This document shows, in pieces, positions 31,731 to 43,621 of a DNA stretch of 64,000 nt (within the stretch, counting starts at the first letter, position 1; each line of letters begins with the position of its first letter). This DNA is from Euryodendron excelsum. Lineage: Eukaryota > Streptophyta > Magnoliopsida > Ericales > Pentaphylacaceae. Below the pieces are notes generated by a model that was not told where the DNA came from, searched no databases, and saw only the letters and a program-made list of their open reading frames with translations. The stretch is from positions 15,839,001 to 15,903,000 of the forward strand of contig CM065378.1 in the NCBI GenBank assembly GCA_033060915.1, written 5' to 3'. The translations under genes and the position numbers were made by a program.

Positions 31731-33517
31731 GCAGGTATTATTATATATATATATATATATACTCATTTCATGACTACACTTCTACTACAGTACCACCACT
31801 TCCACAGCCACTGCCACTGCCACTGCCTGTAGGGAGTAGGAACTACTCGTACTGTCCTATTAAAAAAATGTTCACAAACATTACATATATAGTTGTAATA
31901 TTTGTTATTTTTGTGCGTGCCTGTTGTCCTACTAAAAAATCTCCAACTGATTGCAGCATCAAATTAATCTCAAACGAGCTAGTGTCGTCCTATCTTATCG
32001 TTTCTGTGCACCTTTGTCTTTTGTCTTTCTTATTTTCTTTATGGCATGGGTAATTAACAAATGCTGCTTCCCTTGCTTAATCAAGCAGATACTATGTTCT
32101 GTGTATTCCCAGCCATTGCTCCTCATTCTTCATGGTTAAACTTCCCTCTTGCTTTTACGAAGATATATGTTTTGGGTGTGTTGAGGATATATATGTTCCC
32201 AGTTTTTCAGGACCTTAATTAAGCACATTGAAATTGCACTTACACAGATAGGACAATTATCATAGATGACAGGTGTGGAGTTTGGACTTTTTCTTGTACT
32301 TCATCTGATTTTTTTTTTTTTTTTGACTTGATTACAATTACCTTCTAGAAAATATCAGAGATAAGATATTTTCGCCCAAAACAAAACCTACTTGTTCCGA
32401 GCAAACAGGATCTGCCTTGTGTTGAAATTGATATGAGCTAACCTAAGTTCAACCTGATAATAAATAGGCTGATGAACTATCATCAACTCTAAACAAAGCT
32501 TTACACTATTCTTAAATCCTTGAACTCAGAGGAAAGGAAGAGCCGTTATCTACATAATTAAGGTCCTTGTTAGCTGTTGTTTTGGTCGAGCACTGTATTA
32601 TTATTGCTAAATGTATGTGAATGATTATCTCTAAAATTTTCTTCTTAATTGGGCTGATGGGTTGGTTTTGGATTAACCTTCCACCTCTAGTGAACAGCTC
32701 AACTAAAACAATTTCAAATACAATCTGCACTTTTCCCCCGAGATAGACGAGAAGCTGGAGTATTGTCAACTAAGATTCAAGTTGACATATCTATATTTTG
32801 TCAACTTCGTTGTTGTAGATTCATATGAAACCAAACTAATTAGCTTAAGCTTCAAACCTTCGTTAAAATTTTTGAGAAATATTTAGCCTCAACTTTTGTA
32901 AGAGTGAATGCATAGGGGTGCAGGACATTTAAAACTTTTTTCTTTTGAAATCTAGGAAAATCAAAACTTTACCTAGCTTTGGTGGTCATGACTTAGGAGG
33001 TTTCAAATACAGTACCTTGGGCGAATTCACTGGAAAAAATTATTGAAATTTTGAGGCTATGTTTGGATGAAGAATTTGATGAGGGAAAAGGAAATGGAAG
33101 AGAATATAAAATTATATTATATGTTTAGCTGTTAGAGAAAGTAGAGAGTAAAAGAACATAAAGAGAAAAGAAGTAAGGATTTGGAATATCTCATTTTGTG
33201 TTTTTTTTTCTTCATCATTTTTCTTTTGTTTTTCCTTGATAAATTCGGATTCTAAATACAGCATAAGTAAAAAGATAAAAAGAAATTTAGATTGGTAGGG
33301 TTTTCAAGCTTGACTTGGTCAAGACTAGACTATTATCACTTCAATAGAATTTTTATGACTAGGGGCCTAGGGCTACTGCCATGACATATCCACACTGTTG
33401 AGAGTGTTTTTCTCTTTCCAGGTTCATACACAGGAATAACAACTTGGGTACTTAGTAGGGCATTCTAGGGAAATGGTATTTGAATTTTAAGAATGCGCTA
33501 GTAGTATGTAAAAGTGA

Positions 33518-33555
<38 letters not shown>

Positions 33556-34044
33556 CGGTGTTATCGGTGTTTGCACTTTAGCTTTAGCATTTGAAAATAC
33601 ATCAGAACTCATCTTCTAGTTTAATGTAGATCCTTGCATAATGAAAATACCCATTTCCCATTTTGTGAGATATGGACAATAAGGGTGGTGGTTGTGCATG
33701 GGGTGTTGGGACATTTATATTTTGATCTAATGTTCTATTCCCCTTCTCTGCGAGGTACAATGCTGGGACTTGTTGATACCCTCAAAAAAAAATTTTTTTG
33801 TGCTCAAGTGGCTAGCTTCTTTGTTTTCTAGTTTCAAATTGGGTTGAGTATCAAGAAGGATGGGTTGGTCCTTCAAAGTTCACACTGAATGGATCATTTC
33901 AAGTGGGGCTTGGAAATGAGATTATGAGAAATCTTCCTTTAATTTTTTTTTTTTTTTGGGTCTCAATATTGTATTTGTTATGTCATTGCATATTCTTTTT
34001 CTCTCTATGTGGGGGAACCACAATAACGTCATATGTTTTCGCAG
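31731..34044. other. long intron of the VTT pseudogene
   Basis: A 2.3 kb intron with a possible GC donor and an AG acceptor (tttcgcag at 34037-34044). It holds a GA microsatellite (33521-33552), AT repeats near 31741-31760 and a MITE-like segment at about 33055-33275, whose ends (ctatgtttggatgaag / ggattctaaatacagcata) resemble those of the element at 54573-54772. No nested gene seen. Confidence 0.5.
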
Positions 34045-34512
34045 ACTTGTATTTCGAAGTTCAAGTTTAGCAATGGAGTGGGCCCAGAAAAACAAGTGTT
34101 TTCATATGCTTTCCAAGGGAGTTTAACAAGATGGCTGGAGATTTGTTCTTCTTGCTCGGTTCTCACCCATACCTGCCTACATTATAAACTACGCCTTGAC
34201 TGCTATTGGGGTTGGGTTTATTGTGGATTTCCTTCTCCTTACTGTAATTGGTTGCTTGCCTATGATCTTGCAGAACACATCAATTGGCAGGCTTGCTAGT
34301 GCCGTTGTGACTTCAGCATTTGGGTGTCAGAAATCTCAGGTCTGGTCATACCTCTTTCCCTTTCTTGGAATTTTATCAAGCATTATAATCTCTTTAAGGA
34401 TTAAGAAATATGCCACTAATATCTTAGTTGCTTTATCCAGCCCTAGTGAGGATAGTAATAACTATAACAGCAGTTTTAACTCATCTAAAACATTTTTTGG
34501 TAGGAAAGGTCA

Positions 34513-37311
34513 TGCTATAAAAGAGAGAAAGTGATATACAAAAGAGAATGTATTGCATTAAGTGATTTGAATGTTCACAAGGAGTCTATATTTATAGTAC
34601 AAGAGAATGGAAGATAAGTAGTATTTAACCGATGTGGGATATGTGCAAATTAAGAATTATGCTAATGTATACACTAATATTTCTCCTTAAACTCAAGGTT
34701 GTTGAGCAGAAATCAGATTGAGTTTGGAAATCAGATTATGAAACTATCCGAGACGATGAGATTTGGTGAAGATATCAGAAGTCTGATAAGCAGTTTGGTA
34801 GTGTATATATCAACATAGTTTTTAGTTTGTACATATCCCCCATCGGTTGAATACTACTTCTCTATCATTCTCTTGTACTATAAATATAGGTTCTTTATGT
34901 ACATCCGAATCACTTAATGTAATACATTTTTTTTTGCATATCACTTTCTCTCTTTTATAACATGGTATCAGGTTAAAGGAAAGTATGCTTTGTAGTTGCC
35001 CTTCAAAGGATCTTTCACATCAGAATTCCTAATGTTTTCTTCCTCTTCTCTAGCCATCCTCTGGCATCTTTCCGGCATTGTTTGACCACCTTTCGGCGAC
35101 TTTTTAGCAAAATTCCAACGTCTTTCTGACCAACTTTCGGCATCTTTCCAGCCAACTTTCGGCGACTTTACGACGTCACTCCAGCGCCCCTTTGGCGCAT
35201 CTCCAGTCGTCCTTCGACCATTTTCATTAGACTCATGACTAATTTGGGTCTTCTAAATCTGATTCTGACCTCTGTTTCTGTTAGTTCTGCTCTGTTTTTG
35301 TTGTTTCTTTTGCTTTGGAAGTTTTTCTACCACTAGCCTCTATTGTTGGGTTCTTGTTATCCTACGTCTCTTATCCATAGAGCGTTTTGAGGTTTTTAGA
35401 CTGATTCTTCTCACTCTGGAAGGTTCTAATTATATTCCTTAGTCTTAAGCCATGTCTAGTTTTTTCAAGGGAAGAAAGCTTTGATGCTATGTTACTGGAG
35501 ATATTCAGGCATCTATTAAAGGTGTAGCTGAAATAGCCACAGAATTTACTGACCGACTTGAGGAATGGGACAGTAAAACTCATCAAATAATCACCTAATT
35601 CTAGAATATGTCTATTCTTTTTATCAGTCTTCAGTTTGAGCGCTTTGACACTGTTCATTCCATCTGAGCTTTTCTGGCCGATCGCTATACTACTATAGAC
35701 CTTGCTCATTAGTACCATCTTTAGACTTTCCTATATCGTTTGAGATAGGAATCTGGTCAGTCTATCAACATATTCCTGTCTCAGATATATGCTATTTGAG
35801 ACCAATTGACTCTGTATGAGTTTACTCGAAAATGTTTTGCTGAGGGAGTGCAAGAGTGGAAGTAGAGACATGACTAACATGATTGATAGACATAGAGGAC
35901 CCATCAACAGTATAAATGACAGGAAGAGCAGATAGAAGATTTTGAAGAAAAAGTTAAGTCAGAAGCCATATGATTGTTATACCCAGAGTCAAAGAACCAT
36001 AAAGAAATACCTGAAGTAGTAGATAAGGTAGGAGAGGAGGAATTACCATAGGCAGACATAAACTGTTGAAAGAGTGCAGGAAGATCACTAACACTGATCA
36101 TAGAGGAAGAGGTGGAAGAGAAGGAGGAGGAGGGAACATCAGAATTCTCAATAGTGACAGTAACAGATTGAAAGTGAGAATCTCGTCGAGAAGGATTCTT
36201 GGAGTAGTTAGAGAAAGAGTGACCAAGGCCACATTAACGACAGTGCCTGCAGATTCGAGTGGGGTAGGTAAGTAAGCGATGGTTAGTGGCATGATAGAAT
36301 GTGTAGGCTCAAATACATTAGTGAAAGTCATGAGAAACATAATCAGGTGTTGCTGATCGCGGTAGATGACAAATTGAGCAGTATCAACAGTAAGCTCAGA
36401 CGGAGTCAACTGGTTCTAAAGAGTATACATCTGAGACAAGAAGGTGTTGATAGACTGGTCAAATTCCTGATTTAGATGATGCAGAAAAGTCAAAAGCTAG
36501 TATTGATGAGCAATGTTTGTAGTAGTATAGTGATTGGCCAGAAAGGCTCAGATGGAGTGAGCAATGTTAAAGTGCCCAAACTTAATACTGATAGAAGGAA
36601 TGGACGTATTTCGGAACTAAGTGATAATTTGATGATTTTTACTGTCCTATTCCTCAAGTCGGTCAGTAAATTCCTCCACCGTTTCAGCTACACTTTTAAC
36701 GGGTGCCTAAATATCTTTAGTGACATAGTACTAAAGTTTTCTCTGCTTGAGAAAACTGGACATGGCTTGAGATTAAGAAATATAATTAAGACCTTTCAGA
36801 GTGAGAAGAATCGGTCAAGGGACCTCAAAGTACTCTATAGGTGAGAGACGTGGGATAATAAGAACCCAACAATAGAGAATAGGAATAGAAAAGCTTCTAA
36901 AGCAAGAAAAACAGGGCAGAACTAGCGGAGACGGGGGCCAGATTCAGAAGGCCCAAATTAGTTAGGAGTTGGACAGAAATGGCCGGAGGACGGCTGGAGC
37001 GACGTCGTAAAGTCATTGGAAGGTGGGTGAACGATGCCTGAAAGACGCTGGAGGATGGCTGAATAGGAGGAAGAGAACCTTAGGAGTTTTGATGTGAAAG
37101 ATCCTTTTAGGAGTAACCACAGAGTATATTTTTTCTTGGTTTTGATACCTTTTTATAAAAAAGAGAGATATATGCAAAAGAGAATGTGTTGTATTAAGTG
37201 ATTTGGATGTACATAAGAAGCCTATATTTGTAGTACAAGAGAATGAAAAAGAAGTGTTTAAGTGATGTGGAATATGTGTGAACTAAAAATTATCTAATAT
37301 ATACACTAACA
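34513..37311 (-). mobile_element. copia-type LTR retrotransposon remnant with GGTCA duplication
   Basis: Flanked by GGTCA at 34508-34512 and 37312-37316. Read on the minus strand: 5' LTR 37311-37151 (161 bp, starts TGTTAGTGTATATA), a decayed tRNA-Met primer site (reverse of TGATACCT at 37143-37150), gag-like sequence around 36850-36100 with a QFVIYRDQQHLIMFLM segment, and a protease-like WFFDSGYNNHMASD (about 36101-35904, DSG active-site motif). After a gap come a short pol tail (TAYQTSDIFTKS, about 34795-34700), a polypurine-like tract and the 3' LTR 34679-34513 (167 bp). All frames have multiple stops. Integrase and most of the RT are missing. In their place lies a + oriented LTR-gag piece (34796-about 35850). 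Confidence 0.85.
34796..35850 (+). mobile_element. inverted LTR-gag fragment of the same copia family
   Basis: LTR of 167 bp (34796-34962, ending TTTTATAACA), followed at once by the primer site TGGTATCAGG (34963-34972), a leader with repeated ctttcggc units, and a gag-like region (about 35450-35827: TGDIQASIKGVAEIATEFTDRLEEWDSKTHQII...) with stops. The match to gag ends at about 35827-35850, where sequence of the opposite orientation begins. It lies inside the minus-strand element and points toward its protease region. Confidence 0.8.
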
Positions 37312-37341
37312 GGTCATAAAGGTGCAAAAGGCAGTCACTGA

Positions 37342-40300
37342 TAAATTTATCGTTAACTAACTTTGAATTGCTGTTCTTATCTTGTCATAATGAGATATGC
37401 TGAGTTGTTACTTGAAATTTAACGGGTAAGCTGTATGACGTGATCTTGTTTGGATGACGTGCTAGCTTAAAATTTTTCATTTCTATTCCTCATTCTACTT
37501 TCCTTAAGAGCATTTGTACTGTGAATGTTCGGAAGTGGAAAGCCACTGAAATGCCAATTTTCAAAATCCATTCCGTCATCCTGTTGCCACCATTGTATAT
37601 TGAGGTTCAATTGGCACTTATTTAATTTCTTGTAAGTGAGCTAACTAGTTATAGAGAGATAGAGGTACAAACCTAATCAAATAGAGATTTTATAACAACG
37701 TGTCCTATTTCCTGTGTCAATATGAACAGGACCTGCTAGTTTTTGGTCGTCAGGGGCACCGTAGATGTATATTTAATTGTGGTTGTTAAATGCTTTTGAC
37801 CTCAAGTTTTGTCATCCTTTTTGTTTCTTCAAAAGAGAATGGAGTTAGGAGAAATGTGAAATTTTCATTTGTTGCATAATTGTTTAGATCCATGTCTGTT
37901 CTTTCATTTGGGTTGTTTCCAAAAGGAATTCTAGTATTGGCCCCGTGAATTTCTGATATGTTTCCAGTAATGGGTCTAGCTAAGTTGAAAGTCTGTAATT
38001 TCTTCTAGTTTTTAAAGTTTAGTTTTTCATAAAGCAGGGTTGATGAATGTGCTGTTAATGGGAAGTTCATTTTTATGCTATTTTGGAACTAGGAAATCGA
38101 CTTCATGCCTTGTTGGATTTCTCAGGAATATGATTGATTTCATTCATAGGTTGCATATCGCCCGTTGTGAAATGCATTATCTTGAATGGGATCATGAAAA
38201 TGAGAAGATTACACCGTATTTCTTATAGATGATATATGTTTGTGTTTTTTTTTTTTTTGGGCAAAGGAGAAGAGCTTCATTTCGCCATAAAGTAGTACAA
38301 CAGTGATAGAAAAATACAATAGAACAAGAGGGTGCGTATCTGGAGATCATTGAAATTGACATAATATAGCATAACATAGATTCCACTATTTATTTTCTTT
38401 TCTTTTCTTCCTTCCCTGCCTTCCCGCATCAGTATCACCATTGGCACCAACTATTTCAAAGTTTGTTATATATCTCAAGCGAAGGAAGAAATTACGGGAA
38501 TAAAACCCTAACATTTTGTAATAATTGTACAAAATTGAAATAAATTGTGCAATTTGGAACTTGTGAATGTTTATAACTGAGGACGAGCAACTCAAATCTA
38601 GACGAACAAGCACTCCTGTCACCACCAACGCTCTTCCCTGAACTCAGGACTGAGCCGAATGAGGCCATAAAAAAGTGGAGCACTTCAAAGTGGAAAAAGG
38701 GATTCACCTCAAAGGACTTGCAAAATTGGACCTCCGCCAGGACCAGCGGCAAGTTTTGATAGAACTTGAGGGTGTAAGAATCTTAAACTACTGCTATATT
38801 CCAGGCTAATTTTTAAAATAAAGAAGCAAATGGAAGAGAAGAGAATGTTGGTAGGGTTTTAAAGAATCTGAGTGTGCTGAGTGCGCGCGCACACATATAT
38901 ATATATAATTAAAAAAAAAAAAAAAAAAGAAGAATGTTACTGAAGTTTATGGTGTGTTGCTTAAACTTCCTTTTAAAATTTCATGTTTTCAACTTTTGTT
39001 CGAATTTGAACTTGAACTATAACTAATCTTTTAACCTTGATTTTTGCAATTAATTCTGTAAAAATTATTCAGTATTTCAGAAGTATTATGTCATTTCTGT
39101 TCTTGAGAGGGTAAATATCTTACCTAATAAGTAAAGATTTTTACAATCTTTAATGCTGAAAAAATTAGTCAGTGTTGTAGGAGTATCATGTTACTACTCG
39201 AGTGCGGGCAAATAACTGGTGACGTGGGAGGAGTTCGCATAAACAGGTGATGTTACAGGACCACTGAATTAATGATGCCCCAATATAAAGACATAATAAC
39301 ATGGGAGGTGTAACGATGCAACACAAGCAAACAGAAGCTTGAAGGGGCAACCAAATCTCTGCCAACTGAACTGACAAAGCAGAAACAGAAACAGGGGTCA
39401 GAAGACAGAAGGATTGGAGGCCCGCGTGGATAGATCTGGATCACAAAATATAGTTTTTAAATTGAAAGCAAACATTTTTAAGACGCGATTCTCGGAGATT
39501 GATTGATTGATATATGAGCTGCTCGTATTACTATTATTAAGCAATTTTAAACTTGGGAAAAGTGCCCCCAGACCATGTGCGCAGGTTGACAATGTTGTCA
39601 GACACTACTGGGGCACATGTCATGTGTGGTTTGGGGGCCTTCCCACCGTCCCCTTTCCTTTCTTTTTTCTGTTCTTTCTTTATTTGCTGTCTGATCTAAT
39701 TATTAGATTGATTATGAGCTGGCTAATATTTGTTGGCTGGAAAAACCGGACACCGCGACAACCCCAACCCCCTCTGTTCATCATCACTCACTCGTTACTA
39801 CTCTCACCTTTTCTCTTCTCTTTTTCTTTTTTGGTGATGTAAACACATACTAGTAAATAAAGTGGTAATAAAGTTTATACAATACAGCAGCAGTGTCGAA
39901 GAGGTATCAACGAACGAAGCACGGCCACCCGTGCAGCACAAATAATAATGTATCTTTTGAATAATGCATCTTTTGATCCAGTCTCTTCGGTGTTGTCTGG
40001 TTAATAGTAAAAAGAGACAGATTTCACAAAAGTTGCAGTCTTATTAGCCTCGTGATATGCTTTGTTTGCTGCCGTCAACGTTCAATGATTCTCCCTCTCT
40101 GTCAAAAAGCCTTTTGAATTTTTTTAGCTGAATTTTGAGTGGGAGTCATGAAATAATGCACGTGGCTAATTTACCCACGTCGGGTCGGGGATCACCTATG
40201 AAAGCAAAAACAATCTTACAAACAGTAGCAAAGATCATACAATCATATTCAGCTGTCGCGGTAATAACTTTTAAGAAAATGTTATATATAAATTTTTAAA

Positions 40301-41177
40301 ATTTTTTTCACTGACTAAACATAAATAAATGAGTTTTATATAAATTTATTAATATAAAATTTATAATTTTATACATAAAATTAAAAAATATAATTATATA
40401 TAACATTACTCTACCTTTTAATCTCTGATCCTGAGGCACCCTGATTGCAGGGGAGCCTTTTCTTTTCTGGCGCTGGGAAGTGCCAACTGGCAAAATGCAA
40501 ATCCACAAATGTAAAAAGACAAGAATAATAATAACAAATAAAAGGATCAACAGCAGAGCATTCAATAATTCAGGAAAAAGGAATATTCGAATTTCGATGA
40601 TCGGCGTAAAAGCCGATTTGGTATAATTTTTTTAATTTTATTTTTTTGATATAAGTAAAATAGTTACATTTTTTTATTTTTTTACTTTTATAAGTTAAAA
40701 AAAAGCAAAAAGTAAAAAAAAATTTTAGAATTTTAATCCGTTTCTTTATAAATTAAAAAAATTAAGTTAAAAAGTCCTACGACCCCTAAATTTTTGAAGC
40801 GCTATGGATCCATTAATTCGGTTCAAATTCTGTCAATCCCTTCTAATAACCCCTCTATTACCTAGTGTCTGGTATAAACAAAACAAAAAAGTTACATGTC
40901 TACCTGCCCCGGCCCATTTACATCTCCAGTGCACAATGATAGAGAGAGCACTCTGGATGTAGGCTCGACAATGTGCAGTGCTACTTTGAAATGTCTGATG
41001 TTACTAAAATTTTTTTAAATCTCTCAAAATCCCAGCGAACAATTTTAACAGCCCAATGTGACTAAGGTTTTGTTTGGTGTAGTTTTTTGTTTAATTTTTT
41101 TAAAGCTTAAGAGTACAAATAAAAGTAGATTTATTTTATTTTTTTGTTTTTTAAAATTTACTTTAATTAAAAATAAG
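37342..41177. other. gene-poor interval
   Basis: No gene recognised. A T run followed by gggcaaaggagaagagcttc (about 38247-38277) looks like the reverse of a poly-A-tailed retroelement end. A degenerate ~100-bp duplication covers about 39058-39120 and 39158-39215. Short frames (38040-38228, 38492-38752, 39507-39842) have no recognisable domains. Confidence 0.5.
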
Positions 41178-41772
41178 GGTAATTTTACTTTATCTCTTGT
41201 AATTTAGTTCAAAATCAGATGATTTTTTTGTGATTTAAAAGTAAACACATGATCTCTATGATTTTGAACTAATCTGTAAATGGATGGAAACTGTTAGATT
41301 CAACGAAAATTTTATCATAGAGATATTTTTGTTATTTTATATCTTTAAATGAGAATATTAAAAAGATAATTTGGTCCTTTTATGCCAAAAAGATTATGGA
41401 AATAAAAGATTATGGCCTTTTTATGCCAAAATAAAGTGTTGTTTATCGAGTGTTTTTTTTGGTTATTTCACCGAGATGTCTTTTTGATATTCTAATTTGA
41501 AGATGTAAAATAACCAAATTATATTTTTGAAGACATAATCTTTGATTTTCATAATTTTTTTGACATAAAATGGCCAAATCATCTTTTTAATGTTCTAATT
41601 TAGATATATAAAATAACAAAAATACTCCATGATAGAATTTTCATTAAATTTAACAGTTTTCATCTATTTGTAGATCAGTTCAAAAATAAATGGGGTCATG
41701 TGTTCATTTTCAAATCATAAGAGAATCATCTGATTTTGATCTAAATCACATGAGATAAAGTGTAATTATTCC
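41178..41772. mobile_element. long-armed MULE-like inverted-repeat element
   Basis: Left end GGTAATTTTACTTTATCTC and reverse-complemented right end GGAATAATTACACTTTATCTC begin arms that remain similar for roughly 250 bp each, meeting near 41420-41540. The flanks repeat TTAAAAATAAG at 41167-41177 and 41773-41783. This 11-bp identity contains the 9-bp duplication expected for Mutator-like elements. It encodes no protein. It lies about 430 bp upstream of the XTH start codon, so it forms part of that promoter region. Confidence 0.75.
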
Positions 41773-42200
41773 TTAAAAATAAGTAAAAATAAAAAATAAA
41801 AAAACTAAATGCAGCTAATATAGACGTTCCCCACCTTCACAGATGTAGCTATTTCAGAACTATTATACTACTCCATAATGGTGGTGGTAAATTGGTAATA
41901 ATATAGACCGATTTATAATTATGTATGGTAAGTGGTGCCGGTTCACCTCCAGCACTCAACAAAGAAAACATCGCATTAGCATTCGGACAGGCATGACATA
42001 AAGGGCTTGCACTCCTCCGCGTCTCCCCATCTCTACAGCTTTCTCTCTCTCCCGGGTAATGCACCAGAAGTTAGAAGAGTCCTCTCCTCTCCTTTCTTAG
42101 ATTATTCTTTTTTCTCGTTTTCTCTTTGGTTGTATAAGTCTCCTGGACATGCTTATCTTGTATCTCATGAAATGTGGCTTTCTTCTCATTGTGCAGAGAA

Positions 42201-43374
42201 ATGGCTTCTTACTTATGGACCGTATCACTTGGTTTCTTGTTTATGGTGTGTGGAACAATGGGTGCTGCACCAAGGAAGCCTATTGATGTGCCCTTTGGTC
42301 GAAACTATGCTCCTACATGGGCTTTCGATCACATCAAGTACTTCAATGGTGGCTCTGAGATTCAGCTCTCCCTGGATAAGTACACTGGTATATATATTGA
42401 AAAAGAAAAAGGAGGGGAGGGTGGGGAGACTAATATTATTCCTTATTCTTATGTGCAAATATACCATAAGCAGATGCTACCATCTTTTTCAGATGTGAAA
42501 TGTTTTAGGGGAATTATTATTTTTTTTTCCAAAGTAAAAATAATGCTCCGAATTTGCTGAACATTTTGGTGTTTGTTTTTGGGGAAGGTACTGGGTTCCA
42601 GTCCAAGGGATCTTACTTATTTGGCCACTTCAGTATGCAAATAAAGATGGTTCCTGGAGATTCTGCTGGGACTGTGACTGCTTTCTATGTAAGCCAATCT
42701 CAATCACATTTTGTTTGTTAGTTCTATACTGAGGTTCAAATCTCTCATTCGTTCTTTTATACTCTTTCCCATAACAACAAAGAAAAGATAAAAGACTTCT
42801 TTTTTTCTTTTTGTTTTTTTTCTTTTTCTCCATCTTTGATTGCAGAGGCAGTGCTTGAACTTAGCCCTTTGGGATATTCATTTTTTTTATCCCTACCCCT
42901 GACCTTTTTTTTCTTTTTTACTTTTTGTCATAGTTGAATATTTGTTTGATTGTTAGCGTTATGCTTTAAATTCAGCTGTCTTCTCAAAATTCGGAGCATG
43001 ATGAAATAGACTTCGAGTTCTTGGGGAACAGAACCGGCCAGCCCTACATTTTGCAGACAAATGTGTTCACCGGAGGGAAGGGGGACAGAGAGCAGAGAAT
43101 TTATCTCTGGTTCGACCCAACCAAAGAATACCACTCTTACTCTGTTTTATGGAATCTCTACCAGATAGTGTGAGCCTTCTGCTTTCCCTTTTTCCGTCTT
43201 CCTTATTTTTCAGTTCAGCTGTAGGTTTTTCCAGTTAACTTATTTCTTTTCTTCTTTATTTGTTGTGGTCTAAAAATATGAAATCGAAATCAATCATCTC
43301 GATGGGATCAAGTTTAGTTGTGTATTTTTGGAGCTTAGCGGAGACCCAGTGGTCAATTAGGTAGGGTGGGGGGT

Positions 43375-43413
<39 letters not shown>

Positions 43414-43579
43414 GGGGAAGATTCGGAAGAATATATAGTAATCAAATTCTAAATCTAAGCCAGAGTTGGGTGCCTTCTTTTTTCTAAATTGAGAGACTGT
43501 ATGTAAACTCAATTAAATAGGAAATCCTTCGAAACAACTTCTTGGAAGTTAAAGACAATCCCAGTTTTATTTCACCCCC

Positions 43580-43621
<42 letters not shown>

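Larger units (their letters stand above)
31377..37341 (+). pseudogene. VTT/TVP38-TMEM64 (SNARE-associated Golgi) family pseudogene
   Basis: Dead copy of a plant membrane protein of the VTT family. Exon 1 (31377-31730) starts MGEGSRLRPGRWG and reaches GWDKDELLREI, but the rest is spread over three other frames: LGMWAISAYLGLHTLT (from 31534), TLTLCLP...YAVFFEAG (from 31583) and ASLLFGFFPALLCVFSAKVL...SFWIGR (from 31642). That implies three frameshifts. The donor at 31731 appears to be GC (ag|gcaggt). Exon 2 starts at 34045 (LVFRSSSLAMEWAQKNK) and has an in-frame TAA at 34124-34126, after which FVLLARFSPIPAYIINYAL...VIGCLPMILQNTSIG is well preserved. A copia element (34513-37311) splits the tail: the frame resumes after it at the second GGTCA copy and reaches TGA at 37339-37341. 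Family roles are in ER/Golgi lipid scrambling and vesicle traffic. Confidence 0.85.

Noticed and set aside
35371..36844. Frames of 115 and 122 codons that resemble each other (35371-35718 minus, 36476-36844 plus)
   Set aside because: They are antisense to the two inverted copies of the same copia gag region, which explains the likeness.
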